From Bacteroides sp. (lineage in GTDB: Bacteria; Bacteroidota; Bacteroidia; Bacteroidales; Bacteroidaceae): a DNA stretch of 64,000 bases. Shown here piece by piece: positions 11,248 to 23,779 of the stretch (position 1 is the first letter of the stretch; each line of letters opens with the position of its first letter). The stretch spans positions 62,001-126,000 of the forward strand of contig SUXW01000007.1 in NCBI GenBank assembly GCA_015060765.1, given 5' to 3'. The notes beneath the pieces were generated by a model that saw only the letters and a list, made by a program, of their open reading frames with translations, searched no databases and was not told the origin of the DNA. The position numbers and the translations under genes are program-made.

Positions 11248-11760
11248 TTATCCTCTAAATACTTTTTCCATACTTACACCTCTGTTCTGAGCAACCATGC
11301 GAGCATCTCTCATTTCGCCCAAAGCAAGGATAGTAGCCTTTACCAAGTTGTGTGGGTTTGAAGAACCTTTTGACTTAGCCAAAACGTCTGTAATACCAAC
11401 ACTTTCAAGAACGGCACGCATAGCACCACCAGCAACCACACCAGTACCGTGTGAAGCAGGCTTGATAAATACTTCAGCACCGCCGAATTTAGCTAATTGT
11501 TCGTGAGGAACTGTGCCTTTCAATACCGGAACACGAATCAAGTTCTTCTTTGCGGCTTCTACACCCTTAGCGATAGCAGCTGTAACTTCACCTGCCTTAC
11601 CAAGACCCCAACCGATGATACCATCTTCGTTTCCAACAACAACAATTGCAGAGAAGCTGAATGTTCTACCACCCTTAGTTACCTTTGTAACACGGTTGAT
11701 AGCAACCAATCTGTCCTTTAACTCAACGTCGTTAGTTATCTTAACTTTATTAACTGCCAT
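11248..11760 (-). CDS. rpsE: 30S ribosomal protein S5
   Basis: Family motifs and operon position. Confidence 0.97.
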   Translation of the reverse strand: MAVNKVKITNDVELKDRLVAINRVTKVTKGGRTFSFSAIVVVGNEDGIIGWGLGKAGEVTAAIAKGVEAAKKNLIRVPVLKGTVPHEQLAKFGGAEVFIKPASHGTGVVAGGAMRAVLESVGITDVLAKSKGSSNPHNLVKATILALGEMRDARMVAQNRGVSMEKVFRG

Positions 11761-11766
11761 AATTAA

Positions 11767-12108
11767 TTAGAATTTAAGTCCACCGTTACGAGCAGCGTCA
11801 GCTACTTCTTTGATTCTCCCATGATACAAGTAACCGTTACGGTCGAATACTACAGCTGTAATACCTGCTTCCTGAGCCTTCTTAGCGATCAATTCGCCAA
11901 CCTTTGCAGCCTGTTCCTTCTTAGGCATTGCTTCCATACCCAAAGAAGATGCTGAAGCCAAAGTCTTACCTGACAAGTCATCGATAACCTGAACGTAAAT
12001 CTGCTTGTTACTTCTAAACACACTCATACGCGGACGTTCAGCAGTACCTGAAACTTTATTGCGTACTCTATATTTAATCTTAATTCGTCTTTCTATTTTT
12101 GTTGTCAT
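11767..12108 (-). CDS. rplR: 50S ribosomal protein L18
   Basis: Family motifs and operon position. Confidence 0.96.
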   Translation of the reverse strand: MTTKIERRIKIKYRVRNKVSGTAERPRMSVFRSNKQIYVQVIDDLSGKTLASASSLGMEAMPKKEQAAKVGELIAKKAQEAGITAVVFDRNGYLYHGRIKEVADAARNGGLKF

Positions 12109-12129
12109 GATAATACGATTTTATGATGA

Positions 12130-12699
12130 TTACTTAGCACCGGCTGACTTACCAGACTTTCTACGAATTTCTTCGCCAACAAACTTAATACCTTTACCCT
12201 TATAAGGTTCCGGCTTACGGAAAGAGCGAATTTTTGCACAAACCAAACCAAGCAATTGTTTGTCGCAAGATTCCAAAATAATAAGAGGGTTCTTATTTCT
12301 TTCTGACTTAGTTTCTACCTTGATTTCTGCTGGCAACTGCATAACGATGCTGTGTGTATAACCCAAAGAGAAATCAATGATATTACCATTGTTTGAAGCA
12401 CGATAACCTACACCGACAAGTTCAAGTTCCTTCTTGTAACCCTGAGAAACACCAACTACCATATTGTTGATAAGTGCACGATACAAACCGTGGAATGCAT
12501 GTCTCTGCTTTTGGTTGTCAAGCATTGCATTTTCATTCTCCTTCAACACCACTTGGCCATCCTCAATTTCTACATTGATAGCAGGGTTTACTTCTTGTGT
12601 AAGTTCACCCTTAGGACCCTTTACTGTAACTACATTATCCTTCAGAGTAACAGTTACTCCAGCAGGAATACTAATTGGCAATTTACCTATTCTTGACAT
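12130..12699 (-). CDS. rplF: 50S ribosomal protein L6
   Basis: MSRIGKLPISIPAGVTV start at 12699; GKGIKFVGEEIRRKSGKS. Confidence 0.96.
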   Translation of the reverse strand: MSRIGKLPISIPAGVTVTLKDNVVTVKGPKGELTQEVNPAINVEIEDGQVVLKENENAMLDNQKQRHAFHGLYRALINNMVVGVSQGYKKELELVGVGYRASNNGNIIDFSLGYTHSIVMQLPAEIKVETKSERNKNPLIILESCDKQLLGLVCAKIRSFRKPEPYKGKGIKFVGEEIRRKSGKSAGAK

Positions 12700-12713
12700 T
12701 GTGGATCCTCCTA

Positions 12714-13109
12714 TTAATATACATAACAAAGCACTTCACCACCGATCTTAAGTTCAGCAGCCTGCTTGTTAGTCATTACACCTTTGGAAGTAGATATTAT
12801 AGCAATACCTAAACCGTTAATTACTCTCGGCATGTCTTTGTAACCAGTATACTGACGCAAACCCGGAGTTGATACACGAATCAACTTCTTGATAGCGTTT
12901 ACCTTGTTTACTGAGTCATACTTCAAAGCCACCTTAATAGTACCCTGAGGACCATCTTCAACAAACTTGTAGTTCAGAATGTAGCCTTGATCGAAAAGGA
13001 TCTTAGTGATTTCCTTCTTCAAATTTGAGGCAGGCACTTCAACTACTCTGTGCTTTGCACTAATTGCATTTCTCAATCTGGTGAGATAATCTGCGATTGG
13101 ATCTGTCAT
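12714..13109 (-). CDS. rpsH: 30S ribosomal protein S8
   Basis: MTDPIADYLTRLRNAI. Confidence 0.97.
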   Translation of the reverse strand: MTDPIADYLTRLRNAISAKHRVVEVPASNLKKEITKILFDQGYILNYKFVEDGPQGTIKVALKYDSVNKVNAIKKLIRVSTPGLRQYTGYKDMPRVINGLGIAIISTSKGVMTNKQAAELKIGGEVLCYVY

Positions 13110-13168
13110 ATAAATAATAAATTAAATTAATCAGGACTGCCCTGACAATATTTAAAAATAAAAAGAAT

Positions 13169-13468
13169 TTACCAGCTTGCTTTCTTTACACCTGGAATCA
13201 AACCGTTAGAGGCCATTTCGCGGAACTGGATACGAGAGATACCGAATTGACGAATATAACCTTTTGGACGACCAGTCAACTTACAACGGTTGTGCAAACG
13301 AATTGGATTGGCATTCTTAGGAATAGCCTGCAACTTCTGAGCAGCTTCGAATGCTTCAACAGGATCACCTGTATTAACAATCTTCTTCAATGCAGCACGT
13401 TTTTCAGCATATTTGGCTACAAGTTTGGCTCTTTTTACTTCACGAGCCTTCATTGATTCTTTTGCCAT
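13169..13468 (-). CDS. rpsN: 30S ribosomal protein S14
   Basis: [27 protein letters not shown]. Confidence 0.97.
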   Translation of the reverse strand: MAKESMKAREVKRAKLVAKYAEKRAALKKIVNTGDPVEAFEAAQKLQAIPKNANPIRLHNRCKLTGRPKGYIRQFGISRIQFREMASNGLIPGVKKASW

Positions 13469-13474
13469 AATATA

Positions 13475-14032
13475 TTAGTCTTTTTTAGAGTTTTTAAATG
13501 GTAAACCAAATTCCTTCAACAAAGCATAACCTTCTTCGTCTGTTTGAGCAGATGTCACGAAAGTGATATTCATACCCAAGATACGTGTGATGCTATCGAT
13601 ATTGATTTCCGGGAAAATGATTTGTTCTTCAATACCCAAGGTATAGTTACCTCTACCATCGAATTTGCTGTTGATACCCTTGAAGTCACGGATACGAGGC
13701 AAAGCAACGCGAACCAATTTTTCAAGGAATTCATACATTCTTTCACGACGCAAAGTTACCATTACACCGATAGGCATTTTCTTACGCAACTTGAAGTTAG
13801 CGATGTCCTTCTTTGAAATGGTAGCTACAGCTTTCTGACCAGTAATTGCTGTCAATTCATTAATAGCAACTTCAATAATCTTCTTATCAGCAACAGCCAT
13901 ACCCAAACCTTGATTGATAACAATCTTCTTGAGTACAGGAATCTGCATAGAAGAAGAATAGTTGAACTGATTCTTCAATGCAGGAGCAATGCGCTCTGCA
14001 TATTCTTTCTTAAGGCTTGCAGTATTACTCAT
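13475..14032 (-). CDS. rplE: 50S ribosomal protein L5
   Basis: Family motifs and operon position. Confidence 0.97.
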   Translation of the reverse strand: MSNTASLKKEYAERIAPALKNQFNYSSSMQIPVLKKIVINQGLGMAVADKKIIEVAINELTAITGQKAVATISKKDIANFKLRKKMPIGVMVTLRRERMYEFLEKLVRVALPRIRDFKGINSKFDGRGNYTLGIEEQIIFPEINIDSITRILGMNITFVTSAQTDEEGYALLKEFGLPFKNSKKD

Positions 14033-14355
14033 TATTTAATCTCCTCTCCTGATTTTTTAGCATAACGAACAAATGTTCTTCCATCAGAACTTTCTTTTCT
14101 TCCCACACGTGTCGGCTTACCTGTCTTCGGGTCAACCACATTCAAGTTAGAGATATGGATAGCAGCTTCCTGCTTAACGATACCTCCCTGAGGATTCTTT
14201 GCATTAGGCTTAGTGCTCTTAGATACCATATTGATACCTTCAACAAATGCGCGTCCTTCCTTAACGAGAACTTTCAACACGCGGCCAGTTTTACCCTTGT
14301 CTTCACCAGAGTTTACGTAAACTGTATCGCCTTTCTTAATATGTAATTTACTCAT
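14032..14355 (-). CDS. rplX: 50S ribosomal protein L24
   Basis: KOW motif [22 protein letters not shown]. Confidence 0.96.
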   Translation of the reverse strand: MSKLHIKKGDTVYVNSGEDKGKTGRVLKVLVKEGRAFVEGINMVSKSTKPNAKNPQGGIVKQEAAIHISNLNVVDPKTGKPTRVGRKESSDGRTFVRYAKKSGEEIK

Positions 14356-14375
14356 TACTTATATTCTTTTGAAAA

Positions 14376-14741
14376 TTAAAGTACTTCAGGTGCAAGTGAA
14401 ACTACCTTCATGTTTGTAGCACGCAATTCTCTTGCAACCGGGCCAAAGATACGACTTCCTCTAATTTCACCTGCGTTGTTCAACAACACGCAAGCATTAT
14501 CATCAAAACGAATGTAAGAACCGTCAGCACGACGGATTTCTTTCTTAGTACGTACAATCAAAGCCTTAGAAACTGCACCTTTTTTAACATCACTTGAAGG
14601 GATAACGCTCTTTACAGAGACAACGATTACATCCCCAACAGAAGCGTAGCGTCTCTTTGTACCGCCCAAAACGCGGATACAAAGAGCTTCCTTAGCGCCA
14701 CTGTTATCACATACTGTAAGTCTGGATTCTGCTTGTATCAT
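14376..14741 (-). CDS. rplN: 50S ribosomal protein L14
   Basis: [27 protein letters not shown]. Confidence 0.98.
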   Translation of the reverse strand: MIQAESRLTVCDNSGAKEALCIRVLGGTKRRYASVGDVIVVSVKSVIPSSDVKKGAVSKALIVRTKKEIRRADGSYIRFDDNACVLLNNAGEIRGSRIFGPVARELRATNMKVVSLAPEVL

Positions 14742-14743
14742 AA

Positions 14744-15001
14744 TTACTTAGCTCTTTCTACAATTTCAACCAATCTCCATCTCTTAGTTTTGCTCAAAGG
14801 ACGAGTTTCCATAATGCGTACTGTATCACCTACATTACAATCATTCTTTTCGTCGTGAGCATGGTACTTCTTTGTCTTAGACACGAACTTACCATAAATA
14901 GGGTGTTTTTCCTTGAACTTAGCAGCAACAACAATGGTCTTTTCCATCTTATTGCTTACTACAACACCTGTTCTTTCTTTTCTTAAATTTCTAGCTTCCA
15001 T
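14744..15001 (-). CDS. rpsQ: 30S ribosomal protein S17
   Basis: [25 protein letters not shown]. Confidence 0.95.
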   Translation of the reverse strand: MEARNLRKERTGVVVSNKMEKTIVVAAKFKEKHPIYGKFVSKTKKYHAHDEKNDCNVGDTVRIMETRPLSKTKRWRLVEIVERAK

Positions 15002-15012
15002 GAGGACCATTA

Positions 15013-15207
15013 TTATTTGTTAAGTTCTCTCTGACGCAATTCTGTCTTCATACGCGCAATCGTTCTACGTAATTGCTTAATCTGAGCAGGATTATCCAAC
15101 GGAGAGATAGAATGATTCAACACCATTTGATTGTAATTGGCTTCTTCTGCTTGGATTCTTTCAGCCAATTCATTGGTAGCTATTTCTCTAATTTCTGCAA
15201 TCTTCAT
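15013..15207 (-). CDS. rpmC: 50S ribosomal protein L29
   Basis: [18 protein letters not shown]. Confidence 0.95.
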   Translation of the reverse strand: MKIAEIREIATNELAERIQAEEANYNQMVLNHSISPLDNPAQIKQLRRTIARMKTELRQRELNK

Positions 15208-15212
15208 AACCA

Positions 15213-15647
15213 TTAAGCATTTTGTGATTGAGCATCGTAATCACGTCTAACAATAAATTTAGTAGTAACAGGAAGCTTCTGTGCAGCCAAGCGCAACGCT
15301 TCTTTAGCCACTTCGAAAGGTACACCTTCCGCTTCAATGATGATACGTCCCGGAGTTACCGGTGCAACGAATCCTTCTGGACTACCTTTACCTTTACCCA
15401 TACGTACGTCAGCAGGCTTGCGAGTGATTGGCTTATCCGGGAAAATACGGATCCAAATCTGTCCTTGACGTTGCATATATCTAGTCACTGCAATACGGGC
15501 AGCTTCAATTTGACGACCAGTAATCCATTTAGTTTCCAAAGACTTGATACCAAATGAGCCAAAAGCCAACTGATTACCTCTTTGAGCATTTCCCTTCTGA
15601 GAGCCCTTTTGCTGTCTTCTGAATTTTGTCTTTTTCGGTTGTAACAT
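15213..15647 (-). CDS. rplP: 50S ribosomal protein L16
   Basis: [15 protein letters not shown]. Confidence 0.97.
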   Translation of the reverse strand: MLQPKKTKFRRQQKGSQKGNAQRGNQLAFGSFGIKSLETKWITGRQIEAARIAVTRYMQRQGQIWIRIFPDKPITRKPADVRMGKGKGSPEGFVAPVTPGRIIIEAEGVPFEVAKEALRLAAQKLPVTTKFIVRRDYDAQSQNA

Positions 15648-15668
15648 ATCTCCTAAAATTCAAATTCG

Positions 15669-16394
15669 TTAGCGATTGTTGTTTTTCTTTCTTCTGAAGT
15701 TCTTACCACCGTTGTTGTTACCGCGACCGCTTTCCTTTGTTTGAGTAAAGTTTGGAGCTAATTCTCTCTTACCATAAACTTCACCACGGCAAATCCAAAC
15801 CTTGATACCCAACAAACCTACCTTTGTCAAAGCTTCAGCATGACAGTAGTCGATATCTGCACGGAATGTGTGCAACGGAGTTCTACCTTCCTTATACATT
15901 TCAGAACGAGCCATTTCTGCGCCATTCAAACGTCCTGAAATCAACACCTTGATACCTTCAGCACCCATACGCATTGTATTTGCGATAGCCATCTTGATGG
16001 CGCGGCGATAGGCAATCTTACCTTCAACCTGACGAGCGATGTTATTTGCTACAATAACTGCATCCAATTCAGGTCTTTTCACTTCGAAGATATTGATTTG
16101 GATATCCTTGTCGGTAATCTTCTTCAATTCTTCCTTCAACTTATCAACTTCTGAACCGCCTTTACCAATGATAATACCTGGACGAGCTGTACATACAGTG
16201 ATAGTCACCAATTTCAATGTACGTTCGATTACAATTCTTGATACGCTAGCTTTAGCAAGACGAGCATTCAGATACTTACGAATCTTGCTATCTTCCAACA
16301 AAGCATCACCATAATCATTGCCACCGTACCAATTGGAATCCCAACCTCTAATAATACCTAAACGGTTGCTTATCGGATTAACTTTCTGTCCCAT
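15669..16394 (-). CDS. rpsC: 30S ribosomal protein S3
   Basis: [24 protein letters not shown]. Confidence 0.97.
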   Translation of the reverse strand: MGQKVNPISNRLGIIRGWDSNWYGGNDYGDALLEDSKIRKYLNARLAKASVSRIVIERTLKLVTITVCTARPGIIIGKGGSEVDKLKEELKKITDKDIQINIFEVKRPELDAVIVANNIARQVEGKIAYRRAIKMAIANTMRMGAEGIKVLISGRLNGAEMARSEMYKEGRTPLHTFRADIDYCHAEALTKVGLLGIKVWICRGEVYGKRELAPNFTQTKESGRGNNNGGKNFRRKKNNNR

Positions 16395-16405
16395 TAATTT
16401 TAGTT

Positions 16406-16807
16406 TTAATCATTAGTACTCTTAGTGTCAACGAACAAAGTCACATGGTTAGAGCGCTTACGGATTCTATAACCTCTACCCTGTGGAGCTGGACGCATTC
16501 TTTTCAATGTAGCACCACCATCAACAAAAATCTTGGTTATAAACAACTCACCATTTTCTGCTTTACGTTCGTTTTTCTGTTCCCAGTTAGCAATAGCAGA
16601 GCGCAAAAGCTTTTCCACTCTTGCAGAAGCTTCTTTTGAAGAAAACTTCAAGACACCCAGTGCACGGTTCACTTCCATACCACGTACCATGTCAGCCACG
16701 AGACGCATCTTACGAGGAGAGGTAGGAACATTTTGCAACTTTGCAAAATACATGGTCTTAAGGGCTTCTTTTCTTTTTTCAGCCGATATTTTTTTTCTTG
16801 CTCCCAT
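16406..16807 (-). CDS. rplV: 50S ribosomal protein L22
   Basis: Family motifs and operon position. Confidence 0.95.
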   Translation of the reverse strand: MGARKKISAEKRKEALKTMYFAKLQNVPTSPRKMRLVADMVRGMEVNRALGVLKFSSKEASARVEKLLRSAIANWEQKNERKAENGELFITKIFVDGGATLKRMRPAPQGRGYRIRKRSNHVTLFVDTKSTND

Positions 16808-16843
16808 TATTTATTACTTTTTTATTTCTTTCAAAGTTCCTGC

Positions 16844-17113
16844 TTATTTTTTCTTGTTACCTGCATGACCGCGGAATGTACGAGTTGGAGCAAATTCACC
16901 CAACTTATGTCCCACCATGTTTTCAGTAACGTACACAGGAATAAATTTATTTCCGTTATGAACTGCAATTGTATGCCCTACGAAATCAGGGGAAATCATT
17001 GAAGCTCTGGCCCATGTCTTTACAACAACCTTCTTGCCACTTTCATTCATAGCAAGCACTTTGTTTTCAAGTTTCACATTGATATATGGACCTTTTTTTA
17101 ATGAACGACTCAT
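16844..17113 (-). CDS. rpsS: 30S ribosomal protein S19
   Basis: [35 protein letters not shown]. Confidence 0.97.
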   Translation of the reverse strand: MSRSLKKGPYINVKLENKVLAMNESGKKVVVKTWARASMISPDFVGHTIAVHNGNKFIPVYVTENMVGHKLGEFAPTRTFRGHAGNKKK

Positions 17114-17134
17114 AATTTACTCAATTAACTGTTA

Positions 17135-17956
17135 TTACTTTCTTCTCTCAATAATATACTTAGAAGACTGCTTCTTAGGAGCTCTTGTCTTCAAGCCCTT
17201 AGCATACAAACCTGTACGTGAACGTGGGTGACCACCAGACTGACGACCTTCACCACCACCCATCGGGTGATCAACAGGGTTCATAACAACACCACGGTTG
17301 TGTGGGCGACGACCCAACCAACGTGAGCGACCTGCCTTACCAGAAGATTCCAATCCATGATCGGAATTACCTACGCTACCGATAGTAGCTTTACAAGCGC
17401 TAAGGATTTGTCTTACTTCACCTGAAGGCAACTTGATTACACAATACTTACCTTCTCTAGAAGTCAATTGAGCAAAATTTCCAGCTGATCTCACTAAAGT
17501 AGCACCTTGACCCGGGCGTAATTCAATGTTGTGAATTACAGTACCAACAGGAATGTTTTCAAGCGGAAGTGCATTACCAATCTCAGGCGCTGCATCCGGA
17601 CCGGACATCAAAGTTGAACCTACTTGCAATCCATTAGGAGCAATAATGTATCTCTTTTCTCCATCAGCATAAAACAACAAAGCGATACGAGCCGAACGGT
17701 TTGGATCGTATTCAATTGTTTTAACCACTGCTGGAACACCGTCTTTATTTCTCTTGAAGTCAATAAAACGGAACTTTCTCTTGTGACCACCGCCAATATA
17801 GCGTACTGTCATCTTACCGACATTGTTACGGCCACCTGTAACGTTCTTACCGCATACAAGAGATTTTTCTGGTACTGACGCAGTAATTTCTTCAAAAGTA
17901 CCAATAATCTTGTGTCTCTGCCCCGGTGTTGTGGGCTTAAATTTACGTACTGCCAT
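17135..17956 (-). CDS. rplB: 50S ribosomal protein L2
   Basis: Family motifs; [26 protein letters not shown]. Confidence 0.98.
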   Translation of the reverse strand: MAVRKFKPTTPGQRHKIIGTFEEITASVPEKSLVCGKNVTGGRNNVGKMTVRYIGGGHKRKFRFIDFKRNKDGVPAVVKTIEYDPNRSARIALLFYADGEKRYIIAPNGLQVGSTLMSGPDAAPEIGNALPLENIPVGTVIHNIELRPGQGATLVRSAGNFAQLTSREGKYCVIKLPSGEVRQILSACKATIGSVGNSDHGLESSGKAGRSRWLGRRPHNRGVVMNPVDHPMGGGEGRQSGGHPRSRTGLYAKGLKTRAPKKQSSKYIIERRK

Positions 17957-17964
17957 CTTATATA

Positions 17965-18255
17965 TTAAATATTGCTATAAAAATCAATAGTATCCCCTTC
18001 TTTCAATGTAACGATTGCTTTCTTATAAGCATTTGTGCGTCCATTGATAATTCCAGATCTTGTATAACGACTCTTATTCTTTCCAGAATATCTCATCGTG
18101 TTTACATCAACTACTGTAACATTATACAAAGCTTCAACTTCTTTCTTAATTTCCAACTTGTTAGCACTAGGACGAACAATAAAGCCGAAACGATTATACT
18201 TTTCGGTGATTGCAGTCATTTTTTCAGTTACCAACGGTTTTACAATAATTCCCAT
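17965..18255 (-). CDS. rplW: 50S ribosomal protein L23
   Basis: [25 protein letters not shown]. Confidence 0.96.
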   Translation of the reverse strand: MGIIVKPLVTEKMTAITEKYNRFGFIVRPSANKLEIKKEVEALYNVTVVDVNTMRYSGKNKSRYTRSGIINGRTNAYKKAIVTLKEGDTIDFYSNI

Positions 18256-18272
18256 TATTATGCCTCCTTTAA

Positions 18273-18899
18273 TTAAGATAAGATGTTATCAATAGCCTTA
18301 AGCGAGTTTTCTGTAACCACAAGTGTATCTGCATTCAATACTGAATAAGTATTCAACGCAGAAGCAATAGCCACATTAGCACGCTTAATATTACGAGCCG
18401 ACAAATATACATTTTTATTAGCTTCTGGCAAAACTACCAAAACCTTCTTGTCAGCAATTTTAAGATTATTAACCATACTTACGAAATCTTTAGTTTTTGG
18501 AGCTTCGAATGAGAAGTCTTCAACAACTACGATTGCGTTAGCTTGAGCCTTATATGACAAAGCTGAACGGCGAGCCAAAGCTTTCACTTTCTTGTTCAAC
18601 TTAAACCAATAGTCACGAGGTTTCGGACCGAATACACGACCACCGCCTACCAATACTGGAGAGTTGATGTCACCACGACGAGCACCGCCACCACCTTTTT
18701 GACGACCCAATTTACGAGTAGAACCACTTACTTCACTTCTTTCCTTAGACTTGTGAGTACCCTGACGTTGGTTAGCCAAGTATTGCTTAACATCCAAGTA
18801 GATTACATGGTCATTGGGTTCAATTCCGAAGATAGATTCGTTTAACGTAACCTTTCTTCCGGTGTCTTCACCTTTAATATTTAATACGTTAACTTCCAT
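18273..18899 (-). CDS. rplD: 50S ribosomal protein L4
   Basis: Family motifs and operon position. Confidence 0.96.
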   Translation of the reverse strand: MEVNVLNIKGEDTGRKVTLNESIFGIEPNDHVIYLDVKQYLANQRQGTHKSKERSEVSGSTRKLGRQKGGGGARRGDINSPVLVGGGRVFGPKPRDYWFKLNKKVKALARRSALSYKAQANAIVVVEDFSFEAPKTKDFVSMVNNLKIADKKVLVVLPEANKNVYLSARNIKRANVAIASALNTYSVLNADTLVVTENSLKAIDNILS

Positions 18900-19516
18900 T
18901 ATTTTTCAATTATTACGATTGAACCTTTGCAACCCGGTACTGAACCCTTAATCAAAAGAAGATTGTGTTCCGGAATCACCTTTAATACTTGCAAGTTGTG
19001 AGTAGTAACGCGATCGCCACCCATTTGGCCACCCATGCGCATACCCTTGAATACCTTTGCAGGATAAGAACATGCACCGATAGAACCCGGCTTGCGTGCA
19101 CGGTTGTGCTGACCGTGAGTAGTTTGGCCTACACCACCAAAACCATGTCTTTTAACTACACCTTGGAAACCTTTACCCTTAGAAGTACCGATTACATCTA
19201 CATAATTAGAATCATTGAACAATTCTACAGTGATAGTGTCTCCCAGATTCAATTCTGTTTCAAAATTCTTGAACTCGGCCAAGTGTCTCTTTGGAGTTAC
19301 ACCAGCTTTCTTGAAGTGTCCCATCAAAGGCTTGGTTGTATGCTTTTCCTTCTTGTCCTGGAAACCTACCTGAACGGCTGCATAACCATCTTTTTCAACA
19401 CTCTTAATCTGAGTAACTACACAAGGACCAGCTTCGATAACAGTGCATGGTACATTCTTACCATCAGCACTGAAAACGGATGTCATTCCGATTTTCTTTC
19501 CTAATAATCCTGGCAT
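18899..19516 (-). CDS. rplC: 50S ribosomal protein L3
   Basis: [15 protein letters not shown]. Confidence 0.97.
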   Translation of the reverse strand: MPGLLGKKIGMTSVFSADGKNVPCTVIEAGPCVVTQIKSVEKDGYAAVQVGFQDKKEKHTTKPLMGHFKKAGVTPKRHLAEFKNFETELNLGDTITVELFNDSNYVDVIGTSKGKGFQGVVKRHGFGGVGQTTHGQHNRARKPGSIGACSYPAKVFKGMRMGGQMGGDRVTTHNLQVLKVIPEHNLLLIKGSVPGCKGSIVIIEK

Positions 19517-19535
19517 TTCAGTTAATTTTTAATGA

Positions 19536-19841
19536 TTAAACTTTAATTTCTACTTCTACACCACTCGGCAATTCCAACTTCATCAAAGCATCTACAGTCT
19601 TAGCAGTTGAGCTATAGATATCAATCAAACGCTTGTAAGAAGAAAGTTCGAACTGTTCACGAGACTTCTTGTTAACGAAAGTTGAACGGTTTACTGTGAA
19701 GATACGCTTGTGAGTTGGCAATGGAATTGGACCACTTACGATAGCGCCTGTAGCCTTCACTGTTCTAACGATCTTTTCAGCAGACTTGTCTACCAAGTTG
19801 TGATCGTAGGATTTCAGTTTAATTCTGATTTTTTGACTCAT
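19536..19841 (-). CDS. rpsJ: 30S ribosomal protein S10
   Basis: [25 protein letters not shown]; start at 19841. Confidence 0.97.
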   Translation of the reverse strand: MSQKIRIKLKSYDHNLVDKSAEKIVRTVKATGAIVSGPIPLPTHKRIFTVNRSTFVNKKSREQFELSSYKRLIDIYSSTAKTVDALMKLELPSGVEVEIKV

Positions 19842-19879
19842 TGTTCTATTAAATTTTAAATTTGAATAATTATATAAAG

Positions 19880-19921
19880 ACGGGGGCGGATTAAGAGTCA
19901 TTCGCTAACCCGTCGCCCCGT
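19880..19921 (-). promoter_or_regulatory. Strong hairpin in the fusA-rpsJ spacer; candidate S10 leader/processing element
   Basis: ACGGGG...CGGGTTA / TAATCCG...CCCCGT nested stem. Confidence 0.45.
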
Positions 19922-19933
19922 TCTTTTCCAGTT

Positions 19934-22051
19934 TTATACCAAGTCTACACGACCCTTCACTTCTTCAAGTACAGCCTTAGCGATAGAGCTGGATACTTGA
20001 GCATGGTGATCGTATGTCATGGATGAAGTAGCACGACCTGAAGTGATGGTACGCAAAGCTGTTACATAACCGAACATTTCTGCCAATGGTACTGTAGCCT
20101 TCACGATACGGGCACCTGAACGTGCAGATTCCATACCTTCTACCTGACCACGACGACGGTTCAAGTCACCGATCACATCACCCATACTTTCTTCTGGAGT
20201 AACTACTTCGAGTTTCATCATCGGTTCAGTCAAAGCAGGACCGGCCTTAGCACATGCATTCTTGTAAGCCTGGATAGCACAGATTTCGAAAGACAACTGG
20301 TCAGAGTCAACCGGGTGGAATGAACCATCCTTCAACACAACCTTCATTGAATCCATCGGATAACCTGCCAACACACCATTCTTCATAGCTGTTACAAAGC
20401 CCTTCTGAACGGAAGGAATGAATTCCTTAGGAATGTTACCACCCTTCACTTCATCGATGAACTGCAAACCGCCTTGCTTGAAGTCTTCATCAACCGGACC
20501 GATTGCCACGATAATATCAGCGAACTTACCGCGACCACCTGATTGCTTCTTGTAAACTTCGCGCAATTCAACAGTTTTAGTGATACATTCTTTATAGTTA
20601 ACCTGTGGCTTACCTTGGTTACATTCAACCTTGAATTCACGCTTCAAACGGTCGATGATAATATCCAAGTGCAATTCACCCATACCAGAGATAACAGTCT
20701 GACCACTTTGTTCGTCAGTCTTCACTGTAAATGTCGGGTCTTCTTCAGCCAACTTAGCCAAACCGTTAGACAGCTTGTCCAAGTCCTTCTGAGTCTTAGG
20801 CTCAACAGCAATACCGATTACCGGTTCTGGGAAGTCCATAGATTCCAATACGATTGGTGCTTCTTCGTCACACAAAGAGTCACCAGTGCGGATATCCTTG
20901 AAACCAACACCTGCACCGATATCACCAGCAGCGATAACTTCTACAGGGTTCTGCTTGTTGGAGTGCATCTGGAACAAACGAGATACACGTTCCTTCTTAC
21001 CAGAACGAGTGTTATAAATATAAGAACCGGCTTCTACCTTACCAGAGTAAACACGGAAGAAAGTCAAACGGCCTACATACGGATCGGTTGCAATCTTAAA
21101 CGCCAAAGCAGAAGTCTTTTCATCTTCAGCCGGCTTACGAGCTTCTTCTTCACCAGTTGAAGGATTAGTACCGATAATAGCCGGAGTATCCAATGGTGAA
21201 GGCAAGAATGCACATACATAGTCGAGCAATGTCTGAACACCTTTATTCTTGAATGAAGAACCACACAACATCGGAACAATATCCATCTTCAAAGTAGCGG
21301 CACGCAAAGCACGCATCACTTCTTCTTCAGTGATAGTAGAAGGATCATCGAAGAACTTTTCCATCAAAGCATCGTCATACTCAGCTACCTTTTCAAGCAT
21401 CTTTTCTCTCCATTCAGTAGCTTCGTCAACCAAGTTGGCCGGGATTTCTTCTACATCATAGTCGGCACCCATGGTTTCATCGTGCCACAAGATAGCCTTC
21501 ATCTTGATCAAGTCGACTACACCCTTGAAGTTTTCTTCAGAACCGATAGGAATAACGATAGGGCATGGATTTGCGCCCAAAACATCCTTCATCTGACGAA
21601 CCACTTCATAGAAGTCAGCGCCCGAACGGTCCATCTTGTTTACATAACCGATACGAGGTACATTGTACTTGTCAGCCTGACGCCATACAGTTTCCGACTG
21701 AGGTTCCACACCACCTACTGCACAGTAAGTAGCAACGGCACCGTCCAATACACGAAGTGAACGTTCTACTTCAGCAGTAAAGTCAACGTGTCCCGGAGTG
21801 TCAATCAAGTTAATTTTATACTTCTTGCCATCATAGTTCCAGAAAGTGGTAGTAGCAGCAGAAGTAATCGTAATACCACGTTCCTGTTCCTGAGCCATCC
21901 AGTCCATGGTAGCTGTACCATCGTGAGTTTCACCAATCTTGTGAGTCAAACCGGTGTAGAACAGAATACGTTCAGAAGTTGTTGTCTTACCGGCATCGAT
22001 GTGAGCCATGATACCGATATTACGTGTTAAAAGCAAATCTTGTTTTGCCAT
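19934..22051 (-). CDS. fusA: Elongation factor G
   Basis: [24 protein letters not shown]. Confidence 0.98.
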   Translation of the reverse strand: MAKQDLLLTRNIGIMAHIDAGKTTTSERILFYTGLTHKIGETHDGTATMDWMAQEQERGITITSAATTTFWNYDGKKYKINLIDTPGHVDFTAEVERSLRVLDGAVATYCAVGGVEPQSETVWRQADKYNVPRIGYVNKMDRSGADFYEVVRQMKDVLGANPCPIVIPIGSEENFKGVVDLIKMKAILWHDETMGADYDVEEIPANLVDEATEWREKMLEKVAEYDDALMEKFFDDPSTITEEEVMRALRAATLKMDIVPMLCGSSFKNKGVQTLLDYVCAFLPSPLDTPAIIGTNPSTGEEEARKPAEDEKTSALAFKIATDPYVGRLTFFRVYSGKVEAGSYIYNTRSGKKERVSRLFQMHSNKQNPVEVIAAGDIGAGVGFKDIRTGDSLCDEEAPIVLESMDFPEPVIGIAVEPKTQKDLDKLSNGLAKLAEEDPTFTVKTDEQSGQTVISGMGELHLDIIIDRLKREFKVECNQGKPQVNYKECITKTVELREVYKKQSGGRGKFADIIVAIGPVDEDFKQGGLQFIDEVKGGNIPKEFIPSVQKGFVTAMKNGVLAGYPMDSMKVVLKDGSFHPVDSDQLSFEICAIQAYKNACAKAGPALTEPMMKLEVVTPEESMGDVIGDLNRRRGQVEGMESARSGARIVKATVPLAEMFGYVTALRTITSGRATSSMTYDHHAQVSSSIAKAVLEEVKGRVDLV

Positions 22052-22083
22052 TTTCTTCCTTATACTTTTTAGTTAATACTTGA

Positions 22084-22560
22084 TTAGAATCTGAAGTGAG
22101 CGAATGCACGGTTAGCTTCAGCCATACGGTGCATATCTTCCTTACGCTTGAAAGCACCACCCTGTTCGTTGAAAGCATCAATGATTTCAGCAGCCAACTT
22201 GTCGGCCATTGACTTACCACCACGCTTGCGAGCGAAAAGAATCAAGTTCTTCATTGAGATAGATTCCTTACGTTCCGGACGAATTTCTGTAGGAACTTGG
22301 AAAGTTGCACCACCGATACGGCGTGACTTTACTTCCAACTGAGGAGTTACATTATCCAAAGCCTTCTTCCAGATTTCCAAAGCTGACTTTTCTTCGTTAG
22401 GGAGCTTAGTCTTCACTACATCCAATGCAGTATAGAAGATTTCATAAGAAGTATTCTTCTTACCATCGTACATCAAGTGATTTACGAACTTAGTAACCTT
22501 TTGGTCACCGAATACTGGATCCGGGAGGATCACACGTTTTTTTGGTTTTGCTTTTCTCAT
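22084..22560 (-). CDS. rpsG: 30S ribosomal protein S7
   Basis: [27 protein letters not shown]. Confidence 0.97.
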   Translation of the reverse strand: MRKAKPKKRVILPDPVFGDQKVTKFVNHLMYDGKKNTSYEIFYTALDVVKTKLPNEEKSALEIWKKALDNVTPQLEVKSRRIGGATFQVPTEIRPERKESISMKNLILFARKRGGKSMADKLAAEIIDAFNEQGGAFKRKEDMHRMAEANRAFAHFRF

Positions 22561-22704
22561 TTTTTCTCAAAAATAATGTTTTGTTTGGGGCTGTTGCTTT
22601 CGTTTGCTTCAACGCTTCCTCCGAAGCATTTACTCAACCTTTATAGCTTTTTCCAACAAACCAAAACGAATTAAATACTTTTCTTTTAAAAGGGAGCCGA
22701 GGTA

Positions 22705-23112
22705 TTACTTCTTCTTACCCTTTGCTGCTGGAGCCTGTCCTGGTTTTGGACGCTTAGCGCCATACTTAGAACGTCTTTGAGTACGACCGGCTACACCAGC
22801 TGTATCCAATGTACCGCGAACGATGTGGTAACGTACACCCGGAAGGTCCTTTACACGACCACCGCGTACCAAAACGATTGAGTGTTCCTGCAAGTTGTGG
22901 CCTTCTCCTGGAATGTAGGAGTTCACTTCCTTTGAGTTTGTCAAGCGCACACGAGCAACTTTACGCATTGCAGAGTTCGGTTTCTTAGGAGTAGTAGTAT
23001 ACACACGTACACAAACACCACGTCTTTGAGGACATGAATCGAGTGCCGGCGACTTACTCTTTTCAACCAATACCTGTCTTCCTTTTCTTACTAATTGTTG
23101 AATAGTAGGCAT
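22705..23112 (-). CDS. rpsL: 30S ribosomal protein S12
   Basis: [31 protein letters not shown]. Confidence 0.98.
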   Translation of the reverse strand: MPTIQQLVRKGRQVLVEKSKSPALDSCPQRRGVCVRVYTTTPKKPNSAMRKVARVRLTNSKEVNSYIPGEGHNLQEHSIVLVRGGRVKDLPGVRYHIVRGTLDTAGVAGRTQRRSKYGAKRPKPGQAPAAKGKKK

Positions 23113-23186
23113 TTTGTTTGATTTTTAATTATTATATATTGTTTATTATATTTCTACTTCAAGTCGAAAATACACTTTTCGGGCTG

Positions 23187-23216
23187 CAAAGTTACGAATA
23201 ACATTTTAATTAGCAA
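23187..23216 (-). promoter_or_regulatory. Bacteroides-type promoter upstream of rpsL
   Basis: Minus strand TTG-N19-TAACTTTG. Confidence 0.65.
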
Positions 23217-23300
23217 TATATTTACCTCAATAAAAAATAGTCCACCTCCCTCAAAACCTCTCAGAAGATGAACTATTATATTTTTTTAACTTTTCAAAGC

Positions 23301-23642
23301 CTATGCTTCGCCCTTAAAACCGCCCATTGGGGGAATAAAAGTCTTTCCATCGGGACCACCCGCCATACCGTTTCCTTCTTCGGGCATGCGGATAGGACCA
23401 AAACTGCGCTCGTATTTCATTACATTTTCCTGCAAGGCAAACATCAACCGCTTGGCATGTTCGGGAGTGAGCACAATGCGCGATTGTACGCCAGCCTTGG
23501 GCAAGCCTGGCATCACGCGAACAAAATCGACAATGAATTCCGAACTCGAATGAGTTATGATGGCAAGATTGGCATACGTACCTTGTGCCACTTCTTCCTT
23601 CAGTTCAATCTGAAGCTGACCGTTGTTTTTCTGATTTTCCAT
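23301..23642 (-). CDS. DUF3467-like protein
   Basis: LAIITHSSSEFIVDFVRVMPGLPKAGVQSRIVLTPEHAKRLM. Confidence 0.85.
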   Translation of the reverse strand: MENQKNNGQLQIELKEEVAQGTYANLAIITHSSSEFIVDFVRVMPGLPKAGVQSRIVLTPEHAKRLMFALQENVMKYERSFGPIRMPEEGNGMAGGPDGKTFIPPMGGFKGEA

Positions 23643-23686
23643 TTCTATACCTTATTATATATAATACATACACTCCTGTTTTTTCA

Positions 23687-23775
23687 TGCCACTCTTGCAA
23701 CCGACGTCTACCTCGTTGAATGCCAGTCCAATAATGTGGCAAGAACCTCCATTACTCTTGCAACACTTGTCACAC
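23687..23775. repeat. Left terminal inverted repeat
   Basis: TGCCACTCTTGCAAC - 32 nt - ATGTGGCAAGA - 10 nt - CTCTTGCAACACTTGTCACAC. Confidence 0.8.
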
Positions 23776-23779
23776 CCTA

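Noticed and set aside
23660-23686. Target-site duplication flanking the cassette
   Set aside because: Compared left (ttttca) and right (aggatc) flanks by eye; no convincing direct repeat.
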